Shown piece after piece: positions 34,950-44,102 of a stretch of DNA of 64,000 bases. Where the stretch lies: assembly GCF_001269905.1 (NCBI RefSeq), contig NZ_LHVK01000003.1:724981-788980 (forward strand). The letters are read 5' to 3'. The number at the start of each line of letters is the position of its first letter. The stretch's first letter is position 1. The translations under genes and the position numbers were made by a program. This stretch comes from Pseudomonas corrugata. GTDB taxonomy: Bacteria; Pseudomonadota; Gammaproteobacteria; Pseudomonadales; Pseudomonadaceae. Under the pieces are notes generated by a model. It was not told the origin of the DNA, made no database searches, and saw only the letters and a program-made list of their open reading frames with translations.

Positions 34950-36029
34950 TCAGGCCAACACCGCCACCGCCTTGATCTGCGCCCACAGCACCTGCCCCGG
35001 ATGCAGTGCCAACTGATCGCGGGAATAGCGGGTGATGCGTGCCAGCAGCGGCGTGCCAGCGGCTTCCAGTCGGATCAGCACGTGGGCGGCGTTGTCGGCA
35101 GCCAGTTCGCCGGTCACCGTGACCGGCAAGCGATTGAGGATGCTGATCTGGGCATCGTTCGTCAGGCTGAGGCTGACGTCCCGGGCCTGGACCTTGAAGC
35201 GCAGCGGTTGTCCGATGGCTAGCGTTGTATGGGCTACCCGCACGTTCAACAGGCTGCCGGGCAGTGTCAGGGTGAGCAACTGATAGGCGGGATCGTAATC
35301 GTTGACCGTGCCCTGGATCACTACGCCTGCATCATCCCCAAGGGCCAGCGGCAGGTCGAGCCGCGCCAGGGTTTCGCCAATCGGTCCACTGGCCAAGGCA
35401 CGGCCACCGTCGAGCAATACAATATGGTCGGCCAGGCGCGCCACTTCGTCCTGGGAATGACTGACATACAGCACCGGGATGTCCAGCTCATCGTGGAGCC
35501 GTTGCAGGTAGGGCAGGATCTCGTTCTTGCGCCGGGTATCGAGCGCGGCCAGCGGCTCATCCATCAACAACAGCCGCGGGCTGGTCAGCAGGGCGCGGGC
35601 GATGCCCACCCGCTGGCGCTCACCGCCGGACAGGTTGTGGGGCTGGCGCTCGAGCAAGTGGCCGATGCCCAGCAGTTCAGTGGCCTGACCCATGTCCACG
35701 CGCCGTAGCCCTGGGGCGATGCGCTTGAGACCGAATGCCAGATTGGCTCGCACCGACAGATGACTGAACAGGCTCGCCTCCTGAAACACATACCCCACCG
35801 CCCGTTGATGAGGCGGTACGAACACGCCGCGCTCGCTGTCCTGCCATACGTCGCCATTGATACGCACGAAGCCCCGCGGTGCTCGTTCCAGGCCTGCGAT
35901 GCAGCGCAGGCAAGTGGTCTTGCCGGAGCCGGACTGGCCGTACAACGCCGTCACGCCCCGGCCCGGCAGTTGCACATCCAGGTCCAGGGAGAAACGGCCA
36001 TGGTCGAGTTGCAAGCGCGCCTGAATCAT
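34950..36029 (-). CDS. modC: Molybdate ABC transporter ATP-binding protein
   Basis: A 359-aa ABC ATPase that powers molybdate import. Walker [17 protein letters not shown] (about residues 30-45), the ABC signature [15 protein letters not shown], Walker [13 protein letters not shown] and the H-loop (YVSHSQDE) are intact. The C-terminal ~75 residues form the Mop/TOBE-type domain that may bind molybdate ([20 protein letters not shown]). The start lies 4 bp downstream of the modB stop, so the genes are tightly coupled. Confidence 0.92.
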   Translation of the reverse strand: MIQARLQLDHGRFSLDLDVQLPGRGVTALYGQSGSGKTTCLRCIAGLERAPRGFVRINGDVWQDSERGVFVPPHQRAVGYVFQEASLFSHLSVRANLAFGLKRIAPGLRRVDMGQATELLGIGHLLERQPHNLSGGERQRVGIARALLTSPRLLLMDEPLAALDTRRKNEILPYLQRLHDELDIPVLYVSHSQDEVARLADHIVLLDGGRALASGPIGETLARLDLPLALGDDAGVVIQGTVNDYDPAYQLLTLTLPGSLLNVRVAHTTLAIGQPLRFKVQARDVSLSLTNDAQISILNRLPVTVTGELAADNAAHVLIRLEAAGTPLLARITRYSRDQLALHPGQVLWAQIKAVAVLA

Positions 36030-36032
36030 CGA

Positions 36033-36713
36033 TCAGCTCCAACCGGCCCGGGTTCTGCGGCTGGTGTACAGCGCCAGCAGCACAACGAAAGAAAACCCCA
36101 GCATCGCCGCCGCCAGCCAGTGGGCCTGGGCGTACTCCAGGGCTTCGACATGGTCGTAGATCTGCACCGACACCACCCGAGTCCTTTCCGGGATATTGCC
36201 GCCGATCATCAGCACCACGCCGAACTCGCCGACGGTGTGGGCGAAGCCGAGGATGGCGGCGGTGATGAAGCCGGGGCGAGCCAGGGGCAGGATGACGCTG
36301 AAGAAGGTGTCCCATGGACCGGCGCGCAGGGTGGCGGCGACCTCCAGGGGACGGTTGCCGATAGCCGAGAAGGCGTTTTGCAGCGGCTGCACCACAAACG
36401 GCATGGAGTAAATCACCGAGCCGATCACCAGTCCGGTGAAACTGAACGTGAGGGTACCCAGCCCGAGGGCCTGGGTAAGCTGGCCGATCCAGCCATTGGG
36501 GCCCAACGCCAGGAGCAGATAGAAACCGATCACCGTGGGCGGCAGCACCAGCGGCAGGGCTACCACTGCACCCACTGGTCCGCGCAACCAGGATCGGGTG
36601 CGCGACAGCCAAAGGGCGATGGGCGTGCCGATGAGCAGCAGGATCACCGTGGTCAGCGAGGCGAGCTTCAGGGTCAGCCAGATCGCTGAATAATCGGCAC
36701 TGGTCAGCGGCAT
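36033..36713 (-). CDS. modB: Molybdate ABC transporter permease
   Basis: A 226-aa inner-membrane permease with about five helices (e.g. [21 protein letters not shown] cut to its hydrophobic core). The EAA loop, which contacts ModC, is in [20 protein letters not shown]. The start codon follows the modA stop without a gap. It forms the channel for molybdate (or tungstate) together with ModA and ModC. Confidence 0.92.
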   Translation of the reverse strand: MPLTSADYSAIWLTLKLASLTTVILLLIGTPIALWLSRTRSWLRGPVGAVVALPLVLPPTVIGFYLLLALGPNGWIGQLTQALGLGTLTFSFTGLVIGSVIYSMPFVVQPLQNAFSAIGNRPLEVAATLRAGPWDTFFSVILPLARPGFITAAILGFAHTVGEFGVVLMIGGNIPERTRVVSVQIYDHVEALEYAQAHWLAAAMLGFSFVVLLALYTSRRTRAGWS

Positions 36714-37518
<805 letters not shown>

Positions 37519-37581
37519 ACCCGATAAACGGAATGTGAGTTTTGTGCTGTTGCTGTCGGCAGTGGGGTGAATGTGCCGGCC

Positions 37582-37718
37582 TCATCGCGAGCAGGCTCGC
37601 TCCCACAAGGGTTTCGTTGTGACAGCAAGGCTTGTGCTTACCCTCGGCCCATGTGGGAGCGGTATGAACAGAGGCTCGTGTTTACCCAGATCCCTGTGGG
37701 CGAGCCTGCTCACGATGG
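37582..37718. repeat. REP cluster upstream of modA
   Basis: REP units at about 37583-37608 (inverted), 37650-37662 (partial) and 37692-37718 (direct) of the CTGTGGGAGC/GCTCCCACA family fill the region between the Mo-box and the nitronate monooxygenase gene. Confidence 0.8.
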
Positions 37719-37741
37719 CGTCCTGGCCGGCGCTGAGGCTC

Positions 37742-38815
37742 TCAGGAACTTGAACCCTTGCCAAACCGCGCCAGTGTTTCATCGGCCAGGCGCCGGGTCA
37801 GTTCGCCGGTCGGCAACTCCCGGCCCATGGGAAACGCCTGGCCCGCCCAGAGGTTGCTGAAGTCGGCTTCATCCTTGGCCCGTAGCGGCATCAAGGCACC
37901 ACCTGCCAGAGGAAATGCCGGTGCCAGCGGGCTCATCGGGCCGACTTCACGCATCACTCGGTTGACGATGCCCCGGGCCGCCCGTCCGGTGAACAGGTTG
38001 GTCACGGCGGTCTGGCTTTCCCTGGCGATGCACAGCGCCCGGTGATGGGACGCGCTGATCTTGGCCTCGGGAGTGAACAGATACGCGCTGCCCAACTGCA
38101 CCGCCGATGCGCCAAGGGCGAACGCTGCAACGATCCCCCGCGCGTCGCCGATGCCGCCGGTGGCAATCACCGGTACTTTTACCGCATCCACCACTTGGGG
38201 CAGCAAGGCGAACAGTCCCACCTGGGTGTTGAGGTCGTCGCTGAGGAACATCCCGCGATGGCCGCCGGCTTCGTAGCCCATGGCGATGATCGCGTCGCAA
38301 CCGTGCTGCTCCAGCCAGATGGCTTCCTCGACGGTGGTCGCCGAAGAAAGGATCTTCGCCCCGGTGGCCTTTACCCGATCCAGCAGGGACTTCTCCGGCA
38401 GGCCGAAATGGAAGCTGACCACTTTCGGCCGCATCTGCTCCAGCACCCGGCAGGCTGCATCGTCGAACGGCGTGCGGTTGGACACTGGCGTCGGCGCATC
38501 GAAATCGGCGCCAAGCTCGTCATAGTAGGGCTTGAGCCGCTGTTTCCAGGTCTCGGCCCGTTGCTCGTCGAAGACCGGTGGCTGATGGGAGAAAAAGTTC
38601 ACGTTGAACGGCTTGTCGGTCTGCTCGCTGATCGTCGTCAGCGTCTGGCGCAGTTGCTCGACGTCCAGCATCGCCGCCGGCATAGAGCCAAGCCCGCCGG
38701 CGTTGCAGGCAGCGACCACCATGGCAGGCCCGGTCACCCCGGCCATCGGCGCCTGGATGATGGGCAGCTCGATACCGAGCAGGTCGAGGATGCGGGTGTC
38801 TGGCCATTGGCTCAT
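37742..38815 (-). CDS. Nitronate monooxygenase (NPD)-family enzyme
   Basis: A 357-aa FMN-dependent TIM-barrel enzyme. Characteristic pieces are LGIELPIIQAPMAGVTGPAM, NVNFFSHQPP, AIIAMGYEAGGHRG (the GYEAGGHRG loop with catalytic His) and VPVIATGGIGDARGIVAAFA. It probably oxidises nitronates or a related 2-nitro compound such as propionate 3-nitronate. The start at 38815 (MSQWPDTRILDLLG) is favoured over a longer in-frame start. Confidence 0.88.
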   Translation of the reverse strand: MSQWPDTRILDLLGIELPIIQAPMAGVTGPAMVVAACNAGGLGSMPAAMLDVEQLRQTLTTISEQTDKPFNVNFFSHQPPVFDEQRAETWKQRLKPYYDELGADFDAPTPVSNRTPFDDAACRVLEQMRPKVVSFHFGLPEKSLLDRVKATGAKILSSATTVEEAIWLEQHGCDAIIAMGYEAGGHRGMFLSDDLNTQVGLFALLPQVVDAVKVPVIATGGIGDARGIVAAFALGASAVQLGSAYLFTPEAKISASHHRALCIARESQTAVTNLFTGRAARGIVNRVMREVGPMSPLAPAFPLAGGALMPLRAKDEADFSNLWAGQAFPMGRELPTGELTRRLADETLARFGKGSSS

Positions 38816-38964
38816 GTGCAGGGTGCTCCGGCAGCGCAATAAACCCCATTTGTAGCAGGAGTGGCCCAGCCAGGGCCAGTCGAGTTTTTCAATCGAAGGC
38901 CCGCGCTTGATCCCTCGGGTAAGAGGATTACCATGCGTGCTTCACTTACCCAGGAGCCTTAGCC

Positions 38965-39453
38965 ATGGATGTAAAACTCAAGGCAGTCGAACCCTTTAGC
39001 GTGGCGGGTTTGCAGGTCCGCACCCGCAACACCGATGAGCAGCAACCCGACACGGCAAGGATCGGCCCGATGTGGGAGCAGTTCTTCACCGAGGGCCTGT
39101 TCGACCGGATTCCGGCCAGACGCTCGGAGTCGTTCGTCTATGGGGTTTATTCCAACTATGAGTCCGATGCGACCGGGCACTTCGATGTAACGGCCGGCGT
39201 AGAGGTCGACGCAACAAGTCCAGGCTACCCCGCCGTGGACATCGAGGGCGGGGATTACCTGGTGTTCTCGGCCAAGGGAGCGATGCCCGACTGCGTGATC
39301 CGGACCTGGGGCCTGATCTGGGCGTATTTCGCCGACAACCCGCAGACCCAGCGTCGCTTCGCCACCGACTTCGAGGTCTACAGCGGCCCCGATTCGGTGG
39401 CGATCTACATCGGCGTTCAGTCCCCGGACGAGCGTTCCAGCGCCAGCAACTGA
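38965..39453 (+). CDS. GyrI-like/AraC effector-binding-domain protein
   Basis: A 162-aa stand-alone effector-binding fold (SOUL/GyrI-like): VEPFSVAGLQVRTRN, PMWEQFFTEGLFDRIPAR, FVYGVYSNYESDATGHFDVT and YLVFSAKGAMPDCVIRTWGL. Such proteins bind hydrophobic small molecules or act in DNA gyrase/drug responses. AGGAG before ATG 38965 supports the start. Its 3' end overlaps the ada gene's 3' end by 37 nt (convergent), so they share coding DNA. Confidence 0.85.
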   Translation: MDVKLKAVEPFSVAGLQVRTRNTDEQQPDTARIGPMWEQFFTEGLFDRIPARRSESFVYGVYSNYESDATGHFDVTAGVEVDATSPGYPAVDIEGGDYLVFSAKGAMPDCVIRTWGLIWAYFADNPQTQRRFATDFEVYSGPDSVAIYIGVQSPDERSSASN

Positions 39454-40490
39454 CGCTTGCGCTCCACTCCCCAGCGATAACCCGAGAGATTGCCGTCGCT
39501 GCGCACCACCCGGTGACAGGGGATGGCCACGGCCAGGCTGTTGGCGCCACAGGCCTGGGCCACCGCACGCACGGCCTTGGGCAGGCCGATGCGCTGGGCG
39601 ACCTCGGCGTAGCTGGCGGTACTGCCCGGTGGAATCTCCCGCAGGGCCTGCCAGACCCGCTCCTGAAACGCCGTGCCCTGCAGATCCAGGGGCAGGTCCA
39701 GGCCCAGGGCGGGCGCTTCGATGAAGCCGACCACCTGGGCGACCAGTTGCTCGAATGCCCGGTCGGCGCCGATGAGGTTGGCGCGGCGGAATTTGTCCTG
39801 CAGGTCGCGGACCAGCGCGTCAGGGTCGTCCCCCAGCAGGATGGCACACACGCCTCGTTCGCTCTGCGCTACCAGGATCGCTCCCAGGGAGCATTGTCCG
39901 ACGGCGAAGCGGATGTCGGTGTTCTTCCCGGCGGCGCGGTAGTCGGCGGGTTTCATGCCCAGTACCTTATCGGCCGCTTCGTAAAAGCGACTGTTGGAGT
40001 TGAAGCCGGCGTCGTACAACGCTTCGGTGACGGTCTCCGCGTCGGCCAGGCGTTCGCGCATCTTGCGCGAGCGGTGGGCAGCGGCATAGCCCTTGGGGGT
40101 CAGGCCGGTGACGGTCTTGAAGACCCGATGAAAGTGGAAGGGACTCAACCCTGCGCTTTGCGCCAGTTCGTTGAGCCCCGGCAGTTCCTCGGCTGCCTCG
40201 ATCTGCCGGCAGGCCGCCGCAACCCGGGCGGCTTGTTGGGCGGCCACCTGACTCTGGTCCCTGGCGGCCCGTTTGCTGGGCCGATAACCGGCTGCCTGGG
40301 CCTGTTCCGGTGTGTCGAAGAATTCGACGTTACGCGGATTGGGCAGGCGCGACAGGCTGCTGGGATGACAGTAGATACCGGTGGTTTTCACGCCGTAGAC
40401 GAATTGCCCGTCGGCGCGTGGGTCCCGGGCGAGCACGGCGGCCCAGCGAGGGTCGAGTTCAGGGGCGAGGCTGTTCGAAGTGGTGTTCAT
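39417..40490 (-). CDS. ada: Ada-like methylated-DNA repair regulator with lost zinc cysteines
   Basis: A 357-aa Ada-type bifunctional protein. The N-terminal domain retains the methyl-acceptor Cys41 (TTGIYCHPSSLSR), but the other three zinc-binding Cys of E. coli Ada are replaced: Ser45, Ser72 and Ala75 (GYRPSKRAA). An AraC-type helix-turn-helix follows (SPFHFHRVFKTVTGLTPKGY). The C-terminal O6-methylguanine methyltransferase domain keeps the acceptor Cys325 (IPCHRVV). ATG 40490 gives the usual start. It is the last gene of the 2OG oxygenase-alkB-ada operon. The C-terminal repair function looks intact, but DNA-backbone-methyl sensing may be impaired. Confidence 0.85.
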   Translation of the reverse strand: MNTTSNSLAPELDPRWAAVLARDPRADGQFVYGVKTTGIYCHPSSLSRLPNPRNVEFFDTPEQAQAAGYRPSKRAARDQSQVAAQQAARVAAACRQIEAAEELPGLNELAQSAGLSPFHFHRVFKTVTGLTPKGYAAAHRSRKMRERLADAETVTEALYDAGFNSNSRFYEAADKVLGMKPADYRAAGKNTDIRFAVGQCSLGAILVAQSERGVCAILLGDDPDALVRDLQDKFRRANLIGADRAFEQLVAQVVGFIEAPALGLDLPLDLQGTAFQERVWQALREIPPGSTASYAEVAQRIGLPKAVRAVAQACGANSLAVAIPCHRVVRSDGNLSGYRWGVERKRQLLALERSSGD

Positions 40491-40578
40491 GGTCGTTCTG
40501 TCCATTGGCCCGTTTTGGCTACAGTAACCAGCCTGCGGGAGGTCGACACTCCGGGTCTTGCGGTTGAATTCTGCACGG

Positions 40579-41259
40579 TTATCCGGCGGTGCGGAACGTC
40601 ATGTTGATCCGCTGCGCGCCGAGCTGTGGATGCCGGCCTTCCTTGAGGGGCAACACGCCGTGGTAACGCAGCCGGTCGACACCACCCCAGACCACGATGT
40701 CGCCATGGAAGAGCGGAACGCGCAAGGACTTGTCGCTGCGCTCGAACCCGCCGAACTGGAACACCGCCGGCAGGCCCAGGGACATCGAGACGATGGGGGC
40801 GGTGAGACTGCGTTCGTTCTTGTCCTGATGCAACGACATCCGTGCTCCCGGCACGTAGCGGTTGATCAGGCAGGCGTCGGGCTCGAAATGCTCGAAGTGC
40901 GCTGCTCGGGCGGCGGCCTGGGCCAGTTCGCGGAACAGCGCCGGCATGTCCGGCCAGGGGCGGCCGGTCTGTGGGTCATGGGCAGTGTAGCGATAGCCGC
41001 TGCGGTCGGTGGTCCAGCCCAACGCGCCGCAACTGCTCAAGGCGACCGACATGGTAAAGCCGCCGGGCGTGACCATCTGCCGGAACGGCGCGACCTGCAA
41101 GACCGTTTCCAGGGCCGGCAGCAATCGCTCCAGCCAGGGCAGGGCGAACCCGCGCAGCACGAAAGCCTGCTGGCCGATCCGTTCGATCTGGCCGGGCTTC
41201 GCCGGTGGTTCGTCGGCGAACAGGTCCAGGGTGATCGGGCTGTCGTTATTGCGCATCAT
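40579..41259 (-). CDS. alkB: DNA oxidative demethylase AlkB
   Basis: A 226-aa Fe(II)/2-oxoglutarate dioxygenase that reverses N1-methyladenine and N3-methylcytosine. The metal ligands are His and Asp in MSLHQDKNE and the distal His in LRYHGVLPL; the 2-oxoglutarate Arg pair is in RINMTFR. The nucleotide-recognition lid is visible near RYTAHDPQTGRPW. The start overlaps the upstream oxygenase's end by 14 nt (ATG 41259 or the adjacent 41256), so translation is coupled. It precedes ada. Confidence 0.92.
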   Translation of the reverse strand: MMRNNDSPITLDLFADEPPAKPGQIERIGQQAFVLRGFALPWLERLLPALETVLQVAPFRQMVTPGGFTMSVALSSCGALGWTTDRSGYRYTAHDPQTGRPWPDMPALFRELAQAAARAAHFEHFEPDACLINRYVPGARMSLHQDKNERSLTAPIVSMSLGLPAVFQFGGFERSDKSLRVPLFHGDIVVWGGVDRLRYHGVLPLKEGRHPQLGAQRINMTFRTAG

Positions 41260-41968
41260 GAAAAATGATTCCGAGGGTGTGCCGTTGGCCGCTGTGCACG
41301 CGGCTGACGCCATGGCGCATGTTCACCCGATAATAACCGCGAACGCCTCTGACCGGCCGTTGATGCACGGCAAACACCACGGCGTCGCCCTGTTTCAGAC
41401 CGATGACCTGTGGGCGCGACTGCATGCGCGGGCGTTGTTCGGTGAGGACGAGCTCGCCGCCGGTAAAGTCCTGGCCCGGTTCCGACAGCAGGATCGCCAC
41501 CTGCAATGGAAACACCTGCTCGCCGTACAGATCCTGGTGCAGGCAGTTGTAATCCTGGGGGCCGTATTGCAGCAGCAAAGGCGTCGGACGCTGCTGTCCG
41601 GCGCCATGGCAGTGTCGGATGAAATCGTCGTGCGCGTCGGGGTATCTCACCTCAAGGCCCATGCGTTCGTTCCAGCGATTGGCCAGGGGCACCAACAGCG
41701 GATACAACGCTTCTCGCAGTTGCTGAGCGATAGCGGGCAACGGGTAGCGGAAATACTGATATTCGCCGCGTCCGAAGCCGTGGCGAGCCATGATCACCCG
41801 GGAACGGAACAGCCCGGATTGCGCGTACAGGCTGCTGAGCTGTCGGCATTGAGTCGCCGACAACAGGTGGCGAAGCACGCCGCTGCCATCCTGCTCAAGG
41901 CTCTGTTCCAGGGCTGGCCGGTCGATTGCATCGATGGATTGGATCAGCGAAGGCGGGGTAGGGGGCAT
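41246..41968 (-). CDS. 2-oxoglutarate/Fe(II) oxygenase of the alkylation operon
   Basis: A 240-aa 2OG-Fe(II) oxygenase (PHD-like C-terminal type). HxD in NCLHQDLYGEQVFPLQVAIL, distal His in HSGQRHTLGIIFHD, and an Arg nearby. It is distinct from AlkB, which lies immediately downstream with a 14-nt overlap. The gene order oxygenase-alkB-ada suggests a role in alkylation damage or modified-base metabolism; the substrate is unknown. It is the probable first gene of the operon. Confidence 0.82.
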   Translation of the reverse strand: MPPTPPSLIQSIDAIDRPALEQSLEQDGSGVLRHLLSATQCRQLSSLYAQSGLFRSRVIMARHGFGRGEYQYFRYPLPAIAQQLREALYPLLVPLANRWNERMGLEVRYPDAHDDFIRHCHGAGQQRPTPLLLQYGPQDYNCLHQDLYGEQVFPLQVAILLSEPGQDFTGGELVLTEQRPRMQSRPQVIGLKQGDAVVFAVHQRPVRGVRGYYRVNMRHGVSRVHSGQRHTLGIIFHDAQ

Positions 41969-42052
41969 GGCGGCAATCCTGGGGAATAGGATTGGTCAGT
42001 CTGGCGAGTGTTGGGCTGTCCGACACCCCGAATCTTGCTATGCAACAGCACC

Positions 42053-42084
42053 TTGTGGCGAGGGAGCAAACTTCCTCGCCACAA
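42053..42084. repeat. Palindromic TTGTGGCGAGG repeat
   Basis: TTGTGGCGAGGGAG...CTTCCTCGCCACAA. It lies between the 2OG oxygenase promoter region and the small gene at 42094, whose transcript it could end. Confidence 0.75.
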
Positions 42085-42093
42085 ACAGCGGGT

Positions 42094-42264
42094 TTACAAC
42101 GCCTTACTGACCTTGACCTCGCTGATCACATCGTCGGATTTTCCATGCATCGCTTCCAGCGCCGCCCGGGCTTCTTCCTCTGTGCCGGTTTCCAGCTGCG
42201 CGAACTCGAAGCGGCGTTCGTCGTTGAGTTTGTACTTGATGACGTATTTGGTTGTCTGGGCCAC
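42094..42264 (-). CDS. 56-aa small protein with GTG start
   Basis: A short gene below common length cut-offs. The product (from GTG) begins MAQTTKYVIKYKLNDERRFE and ends SEVKVSKAL. It has a beta-alpha pattern: a first strand, an acidic helix (GTEEEARAALEAMHG) and a second strand. The codon use is typical of the neighbours. AGG ~8 nt upstream is a weak ribosome site. It lies 25 nt downstream of the DUF1883 gene on the same strand and may be co-transcribed. Confidence 0.65.
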   Translation of the reverse strand: MAQTTKYVIKYKLNDERRFEFAQLETGTEEEARAALEAMHGKSDDVISEVKVSKAL

Positions 42265-42289
42265 GGTTTTGCCTATGTGAGCAGGGGGC

Positions 42290-42592
42290 TCAGCTCAGTT
42301 TCGAGCTGGAGCGCCGGATGATTTTGATCTTGTGGGTCAGGGACGGCTTACGCGTGACGCTGATGGCCCGACGGCTGACGGTGTCGATGGTGATGTTCCA
42401 GAAACCGGTGCTCGGTGCGGTGATCCGCGCCGGGAACGTATCGAACGCGCCGCCATGGTAAGTGTGCCGGCCGCCATTCTTGAAGCTGCGGAAGTTCGCG
42501 TCGTTCATCAGGCGGATGTTGCACGTTTGGGAACATTCGATGACGACTATATCGTCTTCGTTGAGGTGCTCGCGTTGGTGGATGAATTTCAT
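42290..42592 (-). CDS. DUF1883-family protein
   Basis: A 100-aa protein with the DUF1883 pattern: MKFIHQREHLNEDDIVVIEC, VRLMNDANFR-like SQTCNIRLMNDANF, then NGGRHTYHGGAFDTFPARIT and GFWNITIDTVSR. A small beta-barrel of unknown function. GGAGG sits just before the ATG on the minus strand, a strong ribosome site. It heads a short unit with the 56-aa gene. Confidence 0.8.
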   Translation of the reverse strand: MKFIHQREHLNEDDIVVIECSQTCNIRLMNDANFRSFKNGGRHTYHGGAFDTFPARITAPSTGFWNITIDTVSRRAISVTRKPSLTHKIKIIRRSSSKLS

Positions 42593-42710
42593 GGGCGCCT
42601 CCAGAAGGGCTTTTTCTACACGCTCGATACGGTAGGGGGCTGCAATAATGGGACGCAGTTTATCAGCACCGAGGGTGAAATATCCGGCCCTCGATCCTGA
42701 TACGGCGCAA

Positions 42711-42743
42711 AACCTGTGGGAGCAAAGCTTGCTCCCACAGGTT
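42711..42743. repeat. REP-type perfect palindrome
   Basis: AACCTGTGGGAGCAAA followed by GCTTGCTCCCACAGGTT is a near-perfect 33-bp palindrome between DUF1883 and the lipoprotein gene. Confidence 0.85.
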
Positions 42744-42877
42744 TGTGGCTTAATTGACTGGCATTAGCCCTCGACCCGGCTTTGCTGGTTTGGCGCAGCA
42801 GTACCGGATAAAAAAATGCAGGGCTCTGGAGCAAAACAGCTTCTACGCTGTCGGAGGGTCTTTGTCGGAGGAATCAT

Positions 42878-43228
42878 ATGAAGCGTAGTGCGTGGGTGTT
42901 GGCATTGGCAGTGAGTGGATGTGCATCGGTATCGGACATCAACCAGACGCCGCCCACCATGAGTGTTATCTCCGGCAAGAAACCTCACGAATATGCCAAG
43001 TGCGTCGCCGACAAGCTGGCCGACAGCCGTGGCTCGTTGCAGATGGAGCCCCACAAGAACGGCGTCCGGCTGATCGTTCCCGGCAAACTCTCGAGCCTGC
43101 CGGCAGCGGTATTCGACATTGACGAACGCTCCGGTGGCAGCAGCATCAAGCTGCATGAAAGTATGTCCAACGTACCGGTGCGCCCGGGTGATGTGCAGGA
43201 TGCGGCCAACGCCTGCATTTCCGGCTGA
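42878..43228 (+). CDS. Predicted lipoprotein (SUH-type small envelope protein)
   Basis: A 116-aa protein with a lipoprotein signal peptide and lipobox AVSGC at about residues 11-15. The mature part contains HEYAKCVADKLADSRG and AAVFDIDERSGGSSIKLHES, a small alpha/beta domain. GGAGGAAT precedes the ATG by ~5 nt. It is convergent with the next lipoprotein gene. I do not recognise a functional family; the SUH label is only descriptive and I would call it an uncharacterised lipoprotein. Confidence 0.75.
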   Translation: MKRSAWVLALAVSGCASVSDINQTPPTMSVISGKKPHEYAKCVADKLADSRGSLQMEPHKNGVRLIVPGKLSSLPAAVFDIDERSGGSSIKLHESMSNVPVRPGDVQDAANACISG

Positions 43229-43254
43229 GAAAGGGGGTCAGGTTCGCCTGGACC

Positions 43255-43536
43255 TTACTTGCACACCACCACGACACTGCGGCTGGTGAAGTTGCCGACA
43301 TCCACGCCCAGGGTCTTGTCGCTTTCATTGGCCTGGGGCGTGCCATCGGTGCCGACGATGCGGTAGCCGGTGCCGGCACAGGAGGCATCTGCCTTTTCAT
43401 AGCAGGCGGCCCAGGAATTGGCTTCGCCTGAGCAGTCGATGGTCAGGCCCTGCTCACCGTTGGCCAGATAGGTATTTTCCGTCGAGGCACAACCCGCCAG
43501 GGCCAGGACCGCAAACAGCGCCAGAAACGTTCTCAT
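43255..43536 (-). CDS. Predicted lipoprotein
   Basis: A 93-aa protein with signal peptide and lipobox ALAGC at about residues 12-16. The mature part has four Cys (IDCSGEANSWAACYEKADAS, ASCAGTG, VVVVCK), which may form disulfides in the periplasm, and a YRIVG strand. It resembles small envelope proteins of Pseudomonas with no assigned role. It is convergent with the lipoprotein at 42878. Confidence 0.75.
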   Translation of the reverse strand: MRTFLALFAVLALAGCASTENTYLANGEQGLTIDCSGEANSWAACYEKADASCAGTGYRIVGTDGTPQANESDKTLGVDVGNFTSRSVVVVCK

Positions 43537-43597
43537 GGAGTGGTCATCGAAAGGGAAGGGACAGCGCGAGGTTATAGCGAATGGTCATTGCGGTACA

Positions 43598-43648
43598 GAT
43601 AAACAACCGGCCTGCGCCAATGCCGCAAGGCGATTGACGCAGGCCGGT
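43598..43648 (-). terminator. Terminator-like hairpin after the 71-aa gene
   Basis: ACCGGCCTGCG (43606-43616) pairs with CGCAGGCCGGT (43638-43648). On the minus strand it is followed by TGTTTAT. It begins 5 nt after the stop of the minus-strand gene. Confidence 0.65.
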
Positions 43649-43652
43649 CCGG

Positions 43653-43868
43653 TTATTTCTTGCGGCGGTCGGTGCGTGCTGGCGCTTTTTCTCGTTCCTT
43701 GACCGCAGGAGCAGCGCGTTCATCCTGGAAGACCGCGGCCACTTCCACCGCCATGGTCTTGGTGGGCAAGGGACCGGCAACCTGCTCGCCATGGTAATTG
43801 ATAATCCACCACTGGCCGTCCTTGTCCTGACTGACCGAATAACCGTTTGCGTTTCGTGTTGCCGACAT
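43653..43868 (-). CDS. Small conserved cytoplasmic protein
   Basis: A 71-aa protein. MSATRNANGYSVSQDKDGQW, INYHGEQVAGPLPTKTMAVE, then a basic disordered tail ending DRRKK. The pattern of a small beta-rich domain (GYSVSQDKDGQWWIINYHGE) plus tail is found in Pseudomonas genomes; the function is unknown. A terminator-like hairpin follows. Confidence 0.65.
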   Translation of the reverse strand: MSATRNANGYSVSQDKDGQWWIINYHGEQVAGPLPTKTMAVEVAAVFQDERAAPAVKEREKAPARTDRRKK

Positions 43869-44102
43869 CTAACTGCCTCATTGGCGGGATCAAGGGCGCC
43901 ATGATACGCCAAATGCACGAAAACGGGGCCTGCAGGCGTGCAACCGGACCGTTGAACCCCCGAAACGAAAGGCGATTGAACTATCCGCCGGTTTATTTCT
44001 CTATGATGGCATCGGTTGGCCAGTGCAGGCATTGTAAGGTGCCTGCGGCCTGATTAGACTGCGCCGAAACTCGTCGTACACACCGCCTTTTAAAGGATTC
44101 AT

